A stretch of DNA of 64,000 nt from Paramoeba atlantica (Eukaryota > Discosea), in contig CDRNVI010000030.1 of the NCBI GenBank assembly GCA_977017575.1, positions 1 to 64,000 of the forward strand. Reading direction: 5' to 3'. Positions 1 to 10,127 of this stretch are shown here, piece by piece. The notes beneath the pieces were generated by a model, which did no database searches, was not told where the DNA came from, and saw only the letters and a program-made list of their open reading frames with translations. Position 1 is the first letter of the stretch. The number at the start of each line of letters is the position of its first letter. Made by a program: the position numbers and the translations under genes.

Positions 1-867
1 AAAACAGGTCGCCCTCGCAAGCTTACAGAGACATGCTCCAATCGCGTCCGCCGCCTCATCACCAGCGGTGCAACTAAGGATGCAGTCGCGACCAGTAAAA
101 GGTTGAGAGATGAGGGGGTTGCAGATGTTTCGCCCCAAACCATTCGGGTTTCCCTTCGGAAGCGTGGTTTGAAGGGGAAGAAGAAATTACGGAAACCCCA
201 CCTTACGAAGCGTCACAAAGCTCTACGTCTTGCCTTTGCAAAGAAGTATGAGCATTGGACGAACGCCGACTGGAGCCATGTGCTTTTCACTGATGAAAGT
301 AAGATCTGCCGTTTCGAGTCGAATGGCAGCCGGTGGGCGTGGGTGAGCTTTGGGGAAGCACTTTCAGAGCGAAATACACACAGCACCGTGAAGTACGGTG
401 GGGGATCCATCATGGTATGGGGGTGTATGATGGCTCACGGCGTGGGCTCCATTGCTCTGGTTCATGGCAACATGAATGCTGAACAGTACGTTCAAATACT
501 TCAACAGAATTTGTCTCCTTCCCTCCACAAGTTGGAAGTCATGAAGGACCGGATCATCTTCCAACAAGATAATGATCCAAAGCACACGAGTAAGAAGGCC
601 CGGGAATTCCTTCGTTTACAAGAATTGTGTGTCCTAGACTGGCCCCCGCAGTCTCCCGATTTAAATCCCATAGAGCACCTATGGGGCGAGCTCAAAAAGT
701 CGACTGCGGATCATCCAGATCCTCCCGTAGGAATGTTGGAACTTTGGGAACGCGCCCAAAAAGCGTGGGCAGGCCTTCCTCCGAGTGCATGTCTTCCTCT
801 TGTCCGCAGCATGCCCCGTCGTTTAAGGGCAGTAATTAGGGCGAAGGGGGGACTTACGAAGTATTAA
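1..867 (+). CDS. Tc1-type DD34E transposase, 5' end outside window
   Basis: This is a cut-and-paste transposase of the Tc1/mariner superfamily. The frame is open from base 1, so the gene starts left of the window. The first residues include GRPRKL, the AT-hook-like linker usual between the two helix-turn-helix halves of Tc1 proteins. The catalytic core is complete: first Asp in LFTDESK, second in QQDNDPKHTS, and Glu in DLNPIEHLW, with 34 residues between the last two (DD34E). The frame ends at TAA 865-867 with no internal stop, so this copy may be recent. A TTG at 103 is not the start, because the frame continues upstream through conserved sequence. It lies opposite to the neighbouring LRR gene. 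Confidence 0.9.
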   Translation, partial: KTGRPRKLTETCSNRVRRLITSGATKDAVATSKRLRDEGVADVSPQTIRVSLRKRGLKGKKKLRKPHLTKRHKALRLAFAKKYEHWTNADWSHVLFTDESKICRFESNGSRWAWVSFGEALSERNTHSTVKYGGGSIMVWGCMMAHGVGSIALVHGNMNAEQYVQILQQNLSPSLHKLEVMKDRIIFQQDNDPKHTSKKAREFLRLQELCVLDWPPQSPDLNPIEHLWGELKKSTADHPDPPVGMLELWERAQKAWAGLPPSACLPLVRSMPRRLRAVIRAKGGLTKY

Positions 868-1302
868 GTTTTGGTCATTTTGGTTTGGTAAGGGTGAAGT
901 AAGGCAAAGTTTTGGTCAAAAAAAAATAATCTCAAAAAAGTGAAAAAAGTGTTCAAGTGTTGGGATCGCATTATATCTTTCATAGTTTTTTATTGTAAGA
1001 TCGTTGATGAAGTCTAAGTACGTGGGAATGTAAGCACTACTCCAGCCTACACTACTGTAATATACTACTGCATTATCCTCTGCATCTCTTTTGTAAAATA
1101 TAAAAACATTAAAATTTGTGAAAACATTTGAACACTTTTGTTAGTTACTGTACAATGTACACATACAAATCCCATGTAAACATACACATACATGCATAAA
1201 TTATACACGAACATGTATAAATCGTACTTATAATATACAAGTACGTATACAATGTACGAATACGTATAATGTACAAGCACAATACACACGGGTACATGCC
1301 TA
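868..1302. other. AT-rich intergenic stretch with TA/TAC-rich low complexity
   Basis: No gene is seen. From about 1140 to 1300 the sequence is a degenerate mix of acatac, gtacaa and tacgta words. It lies just downstream of the LRR gene on the minus strand. Confidence 0.5.
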
Positions 1303-1995
1303 TTACTTCTTCTTATACCTGCTGTACCCACAATGGCGAGTACTCCTTGGCACATGCGGCTTGATATGAACACATGCCGGAACAAAGTCAGGTATGACGA
1401 AATTGTTGTGAAGTAGTCTGGCCCACGTCAGAAACTCCGGAAGCTTTGTGAGATCAGGTTCTCCACGCAGAGTATTGTACGCAAGGTCGAGAATTCTCAA
1501 ACCGTCGGGGAGATGTGTAAGGTCAACTTCACCTTCAAATAGATTGAAATTCAAAACCAGTTTTTCCAGAGTAGATGGCAAATGCGTTAAATCCAACCCT
1601 CCATTGAATCGATTCGTACCAATATCAAAGTTTTTTAATCCCGCGGGTAGTACCGACAAGTCTACGTGCCCCTCCAAAAACGCTTGATTTGAAGCAGAAA
1701 AAGAGAGCAGCGTATTGGGGAGAAAATCCCATCGCAGTACACCTTTTATGCGGACATTTTCCTCTTCCTTCGCATACCGACTTGTGTCTTTGCGCCAATT
1801 GAGGTTTGTGACCTGTCCCTCGGGGTTGCACTGTACTAACTTCCACTCACACGCAGGCGTCTTCACGCTCCATGATTCCTCTTCAAAACTGGCATTACTC
1901 AGTAGTCGAAACAGATTATATTCTTGGGGCAGGACCGCGTTTCGCACCTTACTCGGTCGAGATGGGACATCAGCAGCTTGTACAGAACTCTTCAT
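1303..1995 (-). CDS. Secreted-type LRR protein, short form (subfamily C)
   Basis: 230 residues. The leader carries SRPSKVR (12-18) and LPQE (22-25). The N-cap holds C49, W51 and C56, spaced as in plant LRRNT_2 caps. Five repeats of about 23 residues follow (roughly 92-205), most starting with LP and carrying DLT/DLS. The C-terminus is basic and ends in three Lys. No signal peptide or membrane segment is evident. The ATG at 1995 aligns with that of the paralogue at 7706, and both are preceded by a CAACAC/ACGACA-like stretch. The closest relatives are the genes at 7005 and 49562. Binding of an unknown ligand is inferred from the fold. Confidence 0.92.
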   Translation of the reverse strand: MKSSVQAADVPSRPSKVRNAVLPQEYNLFRLLSNASFEEESWSVKTPACEWKLVQCNPEGQVTNLNWRKDTSRYAKEEENVRIKGVLRWDFLPNTLLSFSASNQAFLEGHVDLSVLPAGLKNFDIGTNRFNGGLDLTHLPSTLEKLVLNFNLFEGEVDLTHLPDGLRILDLAYNTLRGEPDLTKLPEFLTWARLLHNNFVIPDFVPACVHIKPHVPRSTRHCGYSRYKKK

Positions 1996-2267
1996 TGTCG
2001 TGAAGGACTAGAATTTCTTTAAAATCCATATTAGACCATTGTTCGGGTTCATATATTCATATTTCGGTGGAATCTCCCCCTTTTTCCCCCCTTTGTTTTC
2101 CAAAAAAATATACTTCAAATGTTTTTTTGGAGTTGAGCGATTTTACAAACCTTCTAAATTGGTATTGGCGAAAGAAAAGGCATTGACTTATGCACATAAA
2201 AAAACTTAGCTTTTTGGAAAACGAAATCCTGCAATTTTCACAATTTTTGTGTTTTTTGCCCTTATTC
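1996..2267. other. AT-rich spacer, no gene seen
   Basis: Upstream flank of the LRR gene and 5' flank of the transposase pseudogene. I searched for the left inverted repeat expected for the transposon ending at 3601 and did not find it, so that element is probably 5'-truncated. Confidence 0.4.
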
Positions 2268-3505
2268 ATGCCACAACGACGGGATTTTGGACGATCTCCG
2301 GAACATAAGCACTCCGAAAGGGCTTATTCTTCGCCTGGGCACATAAAAGCAAGCTGGCGCATGCTTCTTGTTGCCGATTACGAAGCAACACAGTCTTTTT
2401 CCCTAACCGCGCGCAATTTTCAAGTTCATGGAGCTACTGTGAACTGTAACTAAAGCGCTATCTTGATACTGGAGAAGTAAACTCCAAGAACGAGAAACAC
2501 GCCCCAACGAACATCGCTGTGACACCTGAACTACGTGAGGCTGCTTTGAAAGCGATAGACGAAGGTGTTCGAGATCAACCCTATGGCATCAGGAGCTGGA
2601 GTGAGCTCCACCGGTTAATGGAAAATCTTGGGTTCACTTGCTCTCGTCAAACTTTGACGACCCACATGAAATCATATGGCATCGTCTTGCGCACAGTCCG
2701 GAAATCCCCTGCACTTACCTCAGTGCATAAAGAGAAACGAGTACGTTTCTGTGAAGAAATGCTAACGTGGAGTGACGCGGAACTGTCCAATATCATTTGG
2801 ATGGATGAAAAAAAATTTACCTGTGGGAAGAGTGGGGGGCACATCACGTACCTCTGCCGCAAAACTGACGCTCCCAAGGAGCAGCAAGGTGAATTGGATG
2901 CATGGCATGGGGGGAATGGTGTTATGGTTTGGATGGCAGCGAGCCTTAAGCATGGGTTTCACCTTCACGTTTTTCCTTCTGTTCGTTCTCAAGGAAACCG
3001 AGGTACAGTGACGGGGGCTATTTTTGATGAAGCCATGAAGAAGCGTGGAGGGTTAATTTCTTACCTTAAGCGGCACCGTTCTAGCGTTATTGCAATGGAT
3101 AACTGTACGGTGCACAATCTGGCCAGGACAAGCTTTCAAGAGACAGGAATTACTGTTCTTCCTTGGCCAGCAAAATCACCTGATCTCATGCCCGTTGAAA
3201 ATTTATGGTCCATAATGGACAATTTCAAAAATGGCTTGGCCCCTAGAAATCGTACAGATTTGATCATTGCGATCGAAGCAGCGTTTCAAGATATTCAAAC
3301 GACACATTCTATAGCCTTTGAAAACGCTATGAAGAGCTTTCGTAAGAGATGCCGTATTGTGATTGAAAAGAACGGCGGAAACTGCAATTATTATTATTTT
3401 TTCTATTTTTTCCCGTGCTTTAGAAAGTTGCGAATCGCATTTGGGGTCCCTTTGTCGAGGGGGCAATACCCCCTTGTGCCTATCGCGACCATGTTGCGTT
3501 CATGA
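2268..3505 (+). pseudogene. Tc1/mariner-like transposase with 32-residue D-E spacing, frameshifted
   Basis: The reading starts at ATG 2268 (MPQRRDFGRS) and runs to TAA 2451. The protein then continues in another frame, with RYLDTGEVNSKNE immediately downstream, which fits loss of one base near 2444-2453 inside the helix-turn-helix region. The downstream frame stays open to 3505. Its catalytic residues sit in IIWMDEKKF, AMDNCTVHN and DLMPVENLW, with 32 residues between the second Asp and the Glu, against 34 in classical Tc1. A GTG at 2519 is not a real start. The right end of the element is at 3601. The copy is probably dead unless the shift is bypassed. Confidence 0.8.
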
Positions 3506-3515
3506 GCCCTGTTCG

Positions 3516-3601
3516 AGAGCTCTCGAATGCGCTATTATTTTCCACAATTGGCCAAATTTTACGAATTTTAGACCCCCACCACATACAAATTTACACCCCT
3601 G
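3516..3601 (+). repeat. Right terminal inverted repeat of the Tc1-like element
   Basis: The sequence runs from a gagagctctc palindrome through a TTTTAGACCCCC tract to CACCCCTG, followed by TA. The same end is found at 11009-11100 and 6676-6753, and inverted at 10468 and 42719. TA flanking the C-rich end is usual for Tc1/mariner insertions. Confidence 0.75.
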
Positions 3602-3724
3602 TATAAGAAGGAATACGGTGATAAACCTCGCGTCACCAATAAGTTACAAACATACTTTTCTATCACACACGAATTTATGCCACATCTGTTTTCATTCATC
3701 AATATCATAAACGTTTCGTTATAC

Positions 3725-4549
3725 TCACTTTGTACCGAATTTAATGTTTGTATTCCAGAATTCAATAGGCTGTAAAAGCTTAGGAAGAACTGACTTGTCA
3801 ATTTCGCCATAAAGTTCCGCGTTGTGGTGCAGAGAGAGATGTACCAAGCTTGGAGGAAGACGGTCAAACTTCACTAAACCAGAGAAAGAGTTGCCATGCG
3901 CGCTAAAGGTAGAAAGCGATGGAGGTAAATGTTGCAGCGAGAGCGGTCCTGTAAATCTGTTCTTCGACAATTGCAAGTATTCTAATTTTTTTGGCAAATG
4001 AGAAAGTTCGACGGCACCAGAAAGTTTATTCCCTCGAAGATTTAAGTATTGTAATCCAGAACACAGATTCGTGAGATCAACATTTCCTTCAAATTGGTTG
4101 TCACTCAACCAAAGGGAACGCAATCTGTTCGGTAACTGAGTCAAGTTTAACTCACCGATAAAAGTGTTCACGGCCAATCTTAAGTATCTAAGCTGTGATG
4201 GCAACGTGTGAAGTTGAAGCGATCCTCCCAGTCTGTTATTGAGAAGGTCACAATAAGACAACGTACACGGCAAAAAATTCCCCTGCAAGGTGCCCAATAG
4301 ATTCATTGAATCCCATATAATATGAGTCACGTGTTGATGCTCATCACATGTCACGCCTTTCCAATTGCATGCGGATAGACGTTTGACACGTCCAAACATA
4401 TTCTTCTTCGTCGTACGCCAGGATTTATGTTTTCCAGTTAAGTTTGAAATAAAACGTTCCAGCATACCCTCTTGGGGCAGTAGCAGAGAGGTAACTTTGC
4501 CTCGACGTAAATCGTCGGATCCGTCATCGATGCAGTAGTTGCCGTACAT
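3725..4549 (-). CDS. LRR protein, 8 repeats (subfamily B, DDGSD leader)
   Basis: 274 residues. The leader MYGNYCIDDGSD is shared with the gene at 45301. LLLPQE is at 22-27. The N-cap is interrupted by the basic block TTKKNMFGRVKR (47-58) before C61, W63 and C68. Eight repeats follow, from about 92 to the end, with position-specific signatures: FEGNVDLT in repeat 3, FTGPLSLQH in repeat 5, FSGLVKFDR in repeat 6 and LYGEIDK in repeat 7. The C-cap is WNTNIKF. No signal peptide is visible, so secretion would need another route or an unseen upstream exon. ATG 4549 matches the paralogue's start. Confidence 0.93.
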   Translation of the reverse strand: MYGNYCIDDGSDDLRRGKVTSLLLPQEGMLERFISNLTGKHKSWRTTKKNMFGRVKRLSACNWKGVTCDEHQHVTHIIWDSMNLLGTLQGNFLPCTLSYCDLLNNRLGGSLQLHTLPSQLRYLRLAVNTFIGELNLTQLPNRLRSLWLSDNQFEGNVDLTNLCSGLQYLNLRGNKLSGAVELSHLPKKLEYLQLSKNRFTGPLSLQHLPPSLSTFSAHGNSFSGLVKFDRLPPSLVHLSLHHNAELYGEIDKSVLPKLLQPIEFWNTNIKFGTK

Positions 4550-5756
4550 TATGTGAACGTATCAAAATAATCAATCGAGACAAGCTGAGATGTATGGAGA
4601 ACAAAGGTGATGGTGTTATGGGGGGCTATCGACACTGACGGTCGGGTAATCTTTTCTACAGTCATGAGAATACACTTCGCACGGTCTTTAATGAAATTAG
4701 TGAAATGCCACCGCCAAACAAACAATTTGGTTCCCTATACTATAGAAAACAAGTCCTGGAAGCACACTGGACTTCGTTCGATGAGAAGAAAATGCGTCTT
4801 AGAAAAAACTTCTGCATCACAAAACATTGCTCTCTGTATGGGACTATTCATTTTGTCAGTTGCATCGAAGAAAAGGCTGACGCATGGGTGTTTCAGATGA
4901 GCGGAAGAAGCAAAGCGCGCATCCAGCATTAATTTATAGGAAGTTTATTCTGCCTTGCACCAAAATGGGTCCCAGGAATTGAATTTTGTATCCACTGTCA
5001 TGGAAGGCATAGGTGCTAGTACACCAGAAGCAGATAAGGTGCAGAACGTCTACAAGAAGGAAGCTATGAAGATCCATTGATCAATGGGTGCGTACTACTC
5101 TCGGTTGCTGTAATACTGCAGGCGCGAAAGCGGGAGTTAGATGAGGGAGAAAAGCATGTGAAACCAACCAAGACCAAAGAAAAAGAAAAGAAACACCCCC
5201 CACTTTAGGGTCCCATTAGGACGTATTCAACCCCAGTTCTTTCCAAGCTTTTTATGATATGTGTGGGTCTACAGAATGAAAAGTTTTTGAACAGCAAAGG
5301 ACGCGTCATACGCAACCGAATTTATTTTGCCCTCACACAAGAAACTGATTGTGAACTTCTGAAGGAAGTTGTGCAAGGAGGCGAAGGTCCCCTGAATCCC
5401 AAGTGGATGGAAGGGGCGCTCAAAAACGTGGTCTGGGACCACCTATGCAAGGTTGCATCAGCAATAATGACGCCGTTGGCTAAGAACCATGGCGCAGACC
5501 TTCCTTCTTCCTTCTTCCACACATTGCCTAACGAATGATGTCCTGATTAAAAATGCCTACCGAAGAGTACAATAAGTTAGACGTCATCCGGTGTTCGCTG
5601 CAAACACGTTTAATATCCTAATTCCTGCAGTGATAGAATCTATTTTCGGAATCTCACTCGCCAATAAAAGCCAATAAGAGAAAAATTAGCCCAAATCAGT
5701 CTCTGCTACGCGAAGGACTATTGTAATTTTGAGAATAGTTCCAGGCCTTTTCGATG
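4550..5756. other. Intergenic stretch with only weak coding remnants
   Basis: Around 4600-4660 the plus strand reads VMVLWGAIDTDGR, resembling the strand between the first two Asp of Tc1 transposases, but nothing else of a transposase is found. An open frame at 5254-5538 (94 codons, plus) has a coding-like acidic and basic mix but no recognised domain. The rest is AT-rich with no feature I can support. Confidence 0.35.
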
Positions 5757-6075
5757 TAAACCATGTTCCAGGATAATATACCTAGTAGGTATACTAAGTG
5801 GGTACGGTATACTAAATTTTGTCTAAAAAGCAAAAAAAGAGTTTTGCGCCGCTTCGCGGCGCGTTTCTTATCTACCATTGCTAGAAAATATAGTGTTTTG
5901 GCCTTAAAAAATACGATTGCTAGAAAAGTTGCTCTGTCGCATCTAAAAAAGGGACTTCTCCCGCTCCTGTTGCTGGGAGGGGGGGGGAGGTATACTAAGT
6001 GGCCTTGGGACACTTAGTATACTTACTAGGTTTACTAAGTGGGCATGTGTATACACTATCCTGGAACATGGTTTA
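5757..6075. mobile_element. Non-autonomous inverted-repeat element with GTATACTAAGTGG motif
   Basis: The ends are a perfect 19-base inverted repeat, TAAACCATGTTCCAGGATA, at 5757-5775 and 6057-6075. Inside, GTATACTAAGTGG-like words occur about five times near both ends. A hairpin gcgccgcttcgcggcgc lies near 5848. A run of nine G precedes the right half. No coding capacity is seen. Confidence 0.85.
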
Positions 6076-6228
6076 GTTGAAACACAAGGAAGAAGTACAT
6101 TACGAAAATTTGCATACACATTTTTTTTTGCATACACATTCCAGTGGCAGAATGTACTTCTCATTCATGTGCAGAGAGTGCAAAGAGATTGCAAAGAGAA
6201 TCATTTTTGGAAAATACGTGAATATTAT

Positions 6229-6360
6229 TTAGAGGGCTGAAACTAGTAAAATGCAAACTCAGGCAAACCCAGTCAGGTCCCAAGAGAAACCAATAGCAAA
6301 GGTACTTGGCGTTTTTTCGGCTATGGATTTCGCTGGAGAATCCGGGTGGGGGTTTGTTGC
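6229..6360 (+). repeat. Dispersed repeat starting TTAGAGGGCTGAAAC
   Basis: About 130 bases closely match 8126-8240, including a shared stretch from CCAGTCAGGTCCCAAGAGA through the GAATCCGGGTGGGGG-like segment. A third, inverted end lies at 9110-9165 (CAGCCCTCTAA). It is probably the end of another non-autonomous element. Confidence 0.65.
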
Positions 6361-6675
6361 CGGGAATAACGGACATTCTCCCCCTTTTTGAAAAAGCAGC
6401 CATCCTACCAAGTAGTAGAAACGCGGAAGCGGATGTCGAATACATAGCTCTTGCGCTGAACGCCAGGGACTTCGAGTCCTCTTACATCCCAGGTGCCGTA
6501 ATGATTTCGCTCCGAGACGATCCGGCTGCCCTTCTGCCTCCCCACCAACCAACAACGAACAGTTCCACCATAAGAAAGAGGTCTTTAAAGCTGTTCTGAG
6601 TACAATGTTTCCTTTTGAGTTTTTCAAAATGTTCCTCAGGGATGTTATTGAACATCTGAATACACTCAAAATACG

Positions 6676-6753
6676 CCAAATTGCGTTATTATTCTACAAA
6701 ATTGAGAAAATTTTACAATTTTTAAACCCCCCAGATGAAAGTTTTCACCCCTG
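6676..6753 (+). repeat. Solo right end of the Tc1-like TIR family
   Basis: The sequence goes from GCGTTATTATTCTACAAAAT through a TTTTTAAACCCCCC tract to TTCACCCCTG, followed by TA at 6754. It matches the ends at 3601 and 11100. No left partner was found nearby. Confidence 0.6.
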
Positions 6754-7004
6754 TATCACCATACGAAGCACGAAAAAGGATTTCATAAAAATTTAAAAAA
6801 AGTACACTATTCGTTCAATCCCACTTTTTATTCAAAGTTTTATTTCACACACCCTTCCGTTTAAAACATACATTGCAAATCCTCCATTTGGCCTTCAAAC
6901 AATATTTACAACTACTAGAAAATATTTACAAGTACTAGAAAAAGAAATAACTTTCTGCCTTAGTCTTCTTAATACAAGTAGAGTACACGTACAGCTAGAA
7001 TACA

Positions 7005-7706
7005 TCATTTATGGTTATATCGTACTTTGTACGGATTGAATCCACAGGGTCGTCTTCTACTCACATACGGCTTGATGTGTACACCTTCCGGAATAAAGTC
7101 AGGTATGACGAAATTGTTGACAAGGAGCCTGGCCCACATTAGCGCCTTCGGAAGCTTTGTGAGATCAGGTTTTCCGCACAGACTATTATGACACAGGTCG
7201 AGATTTTTCAAAGTATCGGGGAGGCGTGTAAGATCAACTTCACCTTCAAAACGATTCCATCCCAAACGCAAATCTTTCAGAGTAGACGGCAAATGCGTTA
7301 AATCCAAGCTTCCGCTAAACTGATTGCTACCAATGTCAAACTTTTTCAATCTTGCCGGTAGTACCGCCAAGTCTACGTGCCCCTCCAAAACCTCCTGCAA
7401 GGAAACATCGAAGGAGATCAGAGTGTCGGGTAGGAAATTCCATCGCAGTGAACCTTGTAGAGAGACTCTCTCCTCTTTGTCTCCATATGCGCTTTCGTAT
7501 TTGCGCCATTGTATCTTTGTCACCTCTCCCTCATCGTTACACTCCACATGCTTCCACACACAAGCGGGCGTTTTCTCGGTCCATGACTCCTCAGCGAAAC
7601 TGGCGTTACTCAGTAGTCGAAACATATTGTATTCTTGTGGGAGAACCGCGTTTCGAACCTTACTGGGTCGAGAGGGGACATCGGCCACGCGTACGGCACG
7701 TTGCAT
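7005..7706 (-). CDS. LRR protein, short form (subfamily C)
   Basis: 233 residues, collinear with the gene at 1303 over its whole length: SRPSKVR at 12-18, LPQE at 22-25, N-cap residues C49, W51, C56, a charged YGDKEERV loop, then five repeats. The last repeat, LLVNNFVIPDF, is the same C-terminal signature as in its sister (LLHNNFVIPDF). The tail is basic. ATG 7706 is favoured because the leader MQRAVRVADVPS aligns with MKSSVQAADVPS. Differences from the sister are scattered substitutions, so this is an old duplication rather than recent conversion. Confidence 0.92.
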   Translation of the reverse strand: MQRAVRVADVPSRPSKVRNAVLPQEYNMFRLLSNASFAEESWTEKTPACVWKHVECNDEGEVTKIQWRKYESAYGDKEERVSLQGSLRWNFLPDTLISFDVSLQEVLEGHVDLAVLPARLKKFDIGSNQFSGSLDLTHLPSTLKDLRLGWNRFEGEVDLTRLPDTLKNLDLCHNSLCGKPDLTKLPKALMWARLLVNNFVIPDFIPEGVHIKPYVSRRRPCGFNPYKVRYNHK

Positions 7707-8043
7707 TGTGTTGAAGTACGAGTGTTAGTTCAAAGTACTACTCTCTAAATGTAAATGAAATGGACGATTCCAATTCCTTTCTTTTTAATTCCAAAAAATG
7801 GAGTAAAACTAGTGCTGTGATGGGAGGTGGTCGCTTAATCTGCCGTATTCTGCCTGTCAGGGGGGATTCCACGTCAAAAACACTGCACCGCGTGGTGGTT
7901 ATGTTACGTTATACTTGGAATATGTAGTGTCCCCTTCAAGGTACCCTTTATCTTTATTCCCTTGAAATACACGCGCCGCGAAGCGGCCCGAATTTTAGTT
8001 TTCTTTTAGTAAAATTCAACAAATTTCGTAATTCTACGTGAGT
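7707..8043. other. Spacer with one GC-rich hairpin
   Basis: No gene. Near 7971 the sequence gcgccgcgaagcggc is the reverse form of the hairpin found inside several inverted-repeat elements of this window. I could not define element ends around it. Confidence 0.4.
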
Positions 8044-8318
8044 TACCGTTATCCCCCCTACTTAGCCCCCATTTTTTGATCCAAAACCCGTACTTTTTGG
8101 TGAAGTAAGGGGAGTGGTGAAGTAAGAGGGCTGAAACCAGTAAAATGCAAACCCAGTCAGGTCCCAAGAGAGACCAATGGCAATGGTACTTGGAGTTTTT
8201 TCGGCTATGGAGTTCGCTGGAGGATCCGGGTGGGGGTTCCAGGGGGTGGAAGTCGGGTCTAGGGGGTGCAGTCGGGTACAGGGGGTGCAGGAAGTGTGTA
8301 GGGAGCGAGTACGGAGAC

Positions 8319-8618
8319 TACCGTAGAGCCCCCTAGTAATAGACCCCCCCAGTAAAAGGGATTCGACCCTTTTTCGGCTGACCCCCAGTAACAAAGATTT
8401 GGCTCGGGAGGGTCGTTGCAGGAGGGAGGGGGTGTTTGGGCGGGGTGAGGGCGGTTGCGAGGGAGCGAATGGCGTGGTTGCGGGGTTGGATGTGCTGAAA
8501 GTCAACGAACTCATGAATAAAAAAGGTCCTTTCTCACCCAAAAAGCATACCCCCCCAGTAACAAGGATTCGGCCATTTTGGCCCAAAATCGATTCTATTA
8601 CTGGGGGGGTCTACGGTA
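8319..8618. mobile_element. MITE of the CCCCCAGTAA family, copy 1
   Basis: The ends are TACCGTAGAGCCCCCTAGTAA and, inverted, TACCGTAGACCCCCCCAGTAA. The motif CCCAGTAAnA occurs four times near the ends, next to GGCTGACCCCCAGTAA. Homologous elements are at 12232-12526 and 29394-29710, with single ends at 19645-19734 and 35061. Confidence 0.85.
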
Positions 8619-8733
8619 GTTCGGGGTCCATGTAGGGGGTTCGACAATAGGGTAATAGTGTTCTACATGTACGCTTAAAGAAATGTTCGAATCATACGAA
8701 ATTAGCATTACTTTCAGTATCAACTACTAATAT

Positions 8734-8827
8734 TACTGTGATCCCCCCTTTATACTTCGCCCATTTTGAACAGTAACGAAGTATAAAGTGGGGGTTTGAT
8801 GTTTTTCCGCTGTAAAAGGTCACAGTA
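8734..8827. mobile_element. Mini inverted-repeat element (94 bases)
   Basis: It starts TACTGTGATCCCCCC and ends GGTCACAGTA. The word TATACTTCG appears as both direct and inverted copies (cgaagtata). It sits directly beside the foldback repeat at 8828. Confidence 0.6.
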
Positions 8828-8998
8828 ATATTATTCATGATCTTTTGGCGATTCTTCTTTTTTAGGCTCTTCGTTAAATGCGGTGGTTGTTTTCAACTTA
8901 GAAGTCACTCATGCTGCGCGCTTCGTGTTTAAAACTGCCTTCGCGTTTAACGAAAAGCCTAAAAAAGAAAAACCGCCAAAAGATCATGAATAATATTT
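8828..8998. repeat. Foldback repeat, copy 1 (long palindrome)
   Basis: The outer arms TTATTCATGATCTTTTGGCG and their complement pair over about 65 bases with few mismatches. They close on a loop containing GAAGTCACTCATGCTGCGC. Inside the arms TTAGGCTCTTCGTTAAA faces TTTAACGAAAAGCCTAA. Relatives are at 18738, 27231, 27937 and 52586. Confidence 0.85.
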
Positions 8999-10127
8999 TT
9001 TTTTGGGTGAATCTAAGAAAAATAAGTTATTGTGCGAAAAGAGCATTAAAGAATATACTGTGCTTTTCGCCAAGGAAGAAAATGAGTTGCCTAATACAAT
9101 ATTGAAAATTAGCAAACCCAGGCAAACCTAGGCAAACCCAGGTGGTTTCAGCCCTCTAAGGGGGGTGAATAAGTGATTCAAAGTTCGATCAATTTATGGT
9201 TCTCTCGGAAATCCGCAAATTATTGAAGTACACTATGCTATCGACATTGAGCATATTTTCCTTTTCTTGAGTGTTGTAATACCTCGTGTTGCATTCTATC
9301 TTTTATGTTTCTTTTAACTTGTCTACGATGTCCCATGCGTTTTGAACCTTCTCCCCATGAAAATTTCCTACATCGTAAAATTCAAATGATATCGCAGAAC
9401 ATAACCTATTGAACACCAATTTAAGAACTACAAGACGCTGTGGCGCAACTTTATGATCAAAGCGATGATGAAACTCACATAGAAGAAAATCGTTCTGAAT
9501 TAGAAATCGTTCAACAAATCTAAATCATTCCGGGTTACTCCGATCGGTCACTGGCAGGCCAGACTCTTCACATGTACATGTAGATTTGGAAGTTTCGAGG
9601 CCGAAGTCCTCTACCGATTTCGTTAGTACAAGGCGGCAACAACGTGCTGCTACCAACCCGTTGCGTCGATGAACCCAAGACAATCTTCAAAAGTTATTAT
9701 TCCTGCAGCAAAGTAGCATTAGCAGTTCCTGTAGCCGTTAACATCCCCCCTCGGAACGTTAAACCGGACTGTGGTTTAAAATCCCGGTATGACAGCGTCG
9801 TCTTCACCAAAAAAGTTGCACCAAGAACCTTTGTGCATCGATCTTTGTGCGCCATCTGTGTCCCTCCTTTGAAGACCACTGGGCGTGGGCTCTGCCTCGC
9901 CTTACCCCGATGTAACGGTCGGTTGCAGTGCACCCTTCCGGCTGTGTAAAGAGGTGGTAAGTTGCCTGGGGAAAAATCTGACATCCCCCTTACTTCACCA
10001 CACGTCCAGTGACTAACTGTGGTGAAGTAAGGGGGGAGGCGAAGTAAGGGGGGTAACTGTATTACGTTAATTAATGCTACTAGGTAGTACGTTAATTAAA
10101 AAAACGTACATTAAATTGCGTTAAAAA

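Larger units (their letters stand above)
8044..10061. mobile_element. About 2-kb inverted-repeat element with nested insertions
   Basis: The left end TACCGTTATCCCCCC (8044) and the reverse complement of the right end (TACAGTTACCCCCC, ending 10061) match. Both are followed by the motif TTACTTCACC/TTACTTCGCC, repeated at 8098-8125 and 9985-10050. The interior holds other elements at 8319-8618, 8734-8827 and 8828-8998 and the dispersed repeat at 8126-8240. The plus-strand frame at 9644-9949 has no recognisable domain. Confidence 0.65.

Noticed and set aside
4601-4660. Tc1-like strand VMVLWGAIDTDGR as a transposase gene
   Set aside because: Only one short block, no catalytic residues in any frame nearby; mentioned only as a weak remnant.
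6259-8586. Minus-strand translations sharing IAEKTPST and SWDLTGF at 6259-6669 and 8062-8586 as a protein family
   Set aside because: The likeness comes from a near-identical DNA repeat. The few changes are not biased to silent sites and the frames are not bounded as genes.
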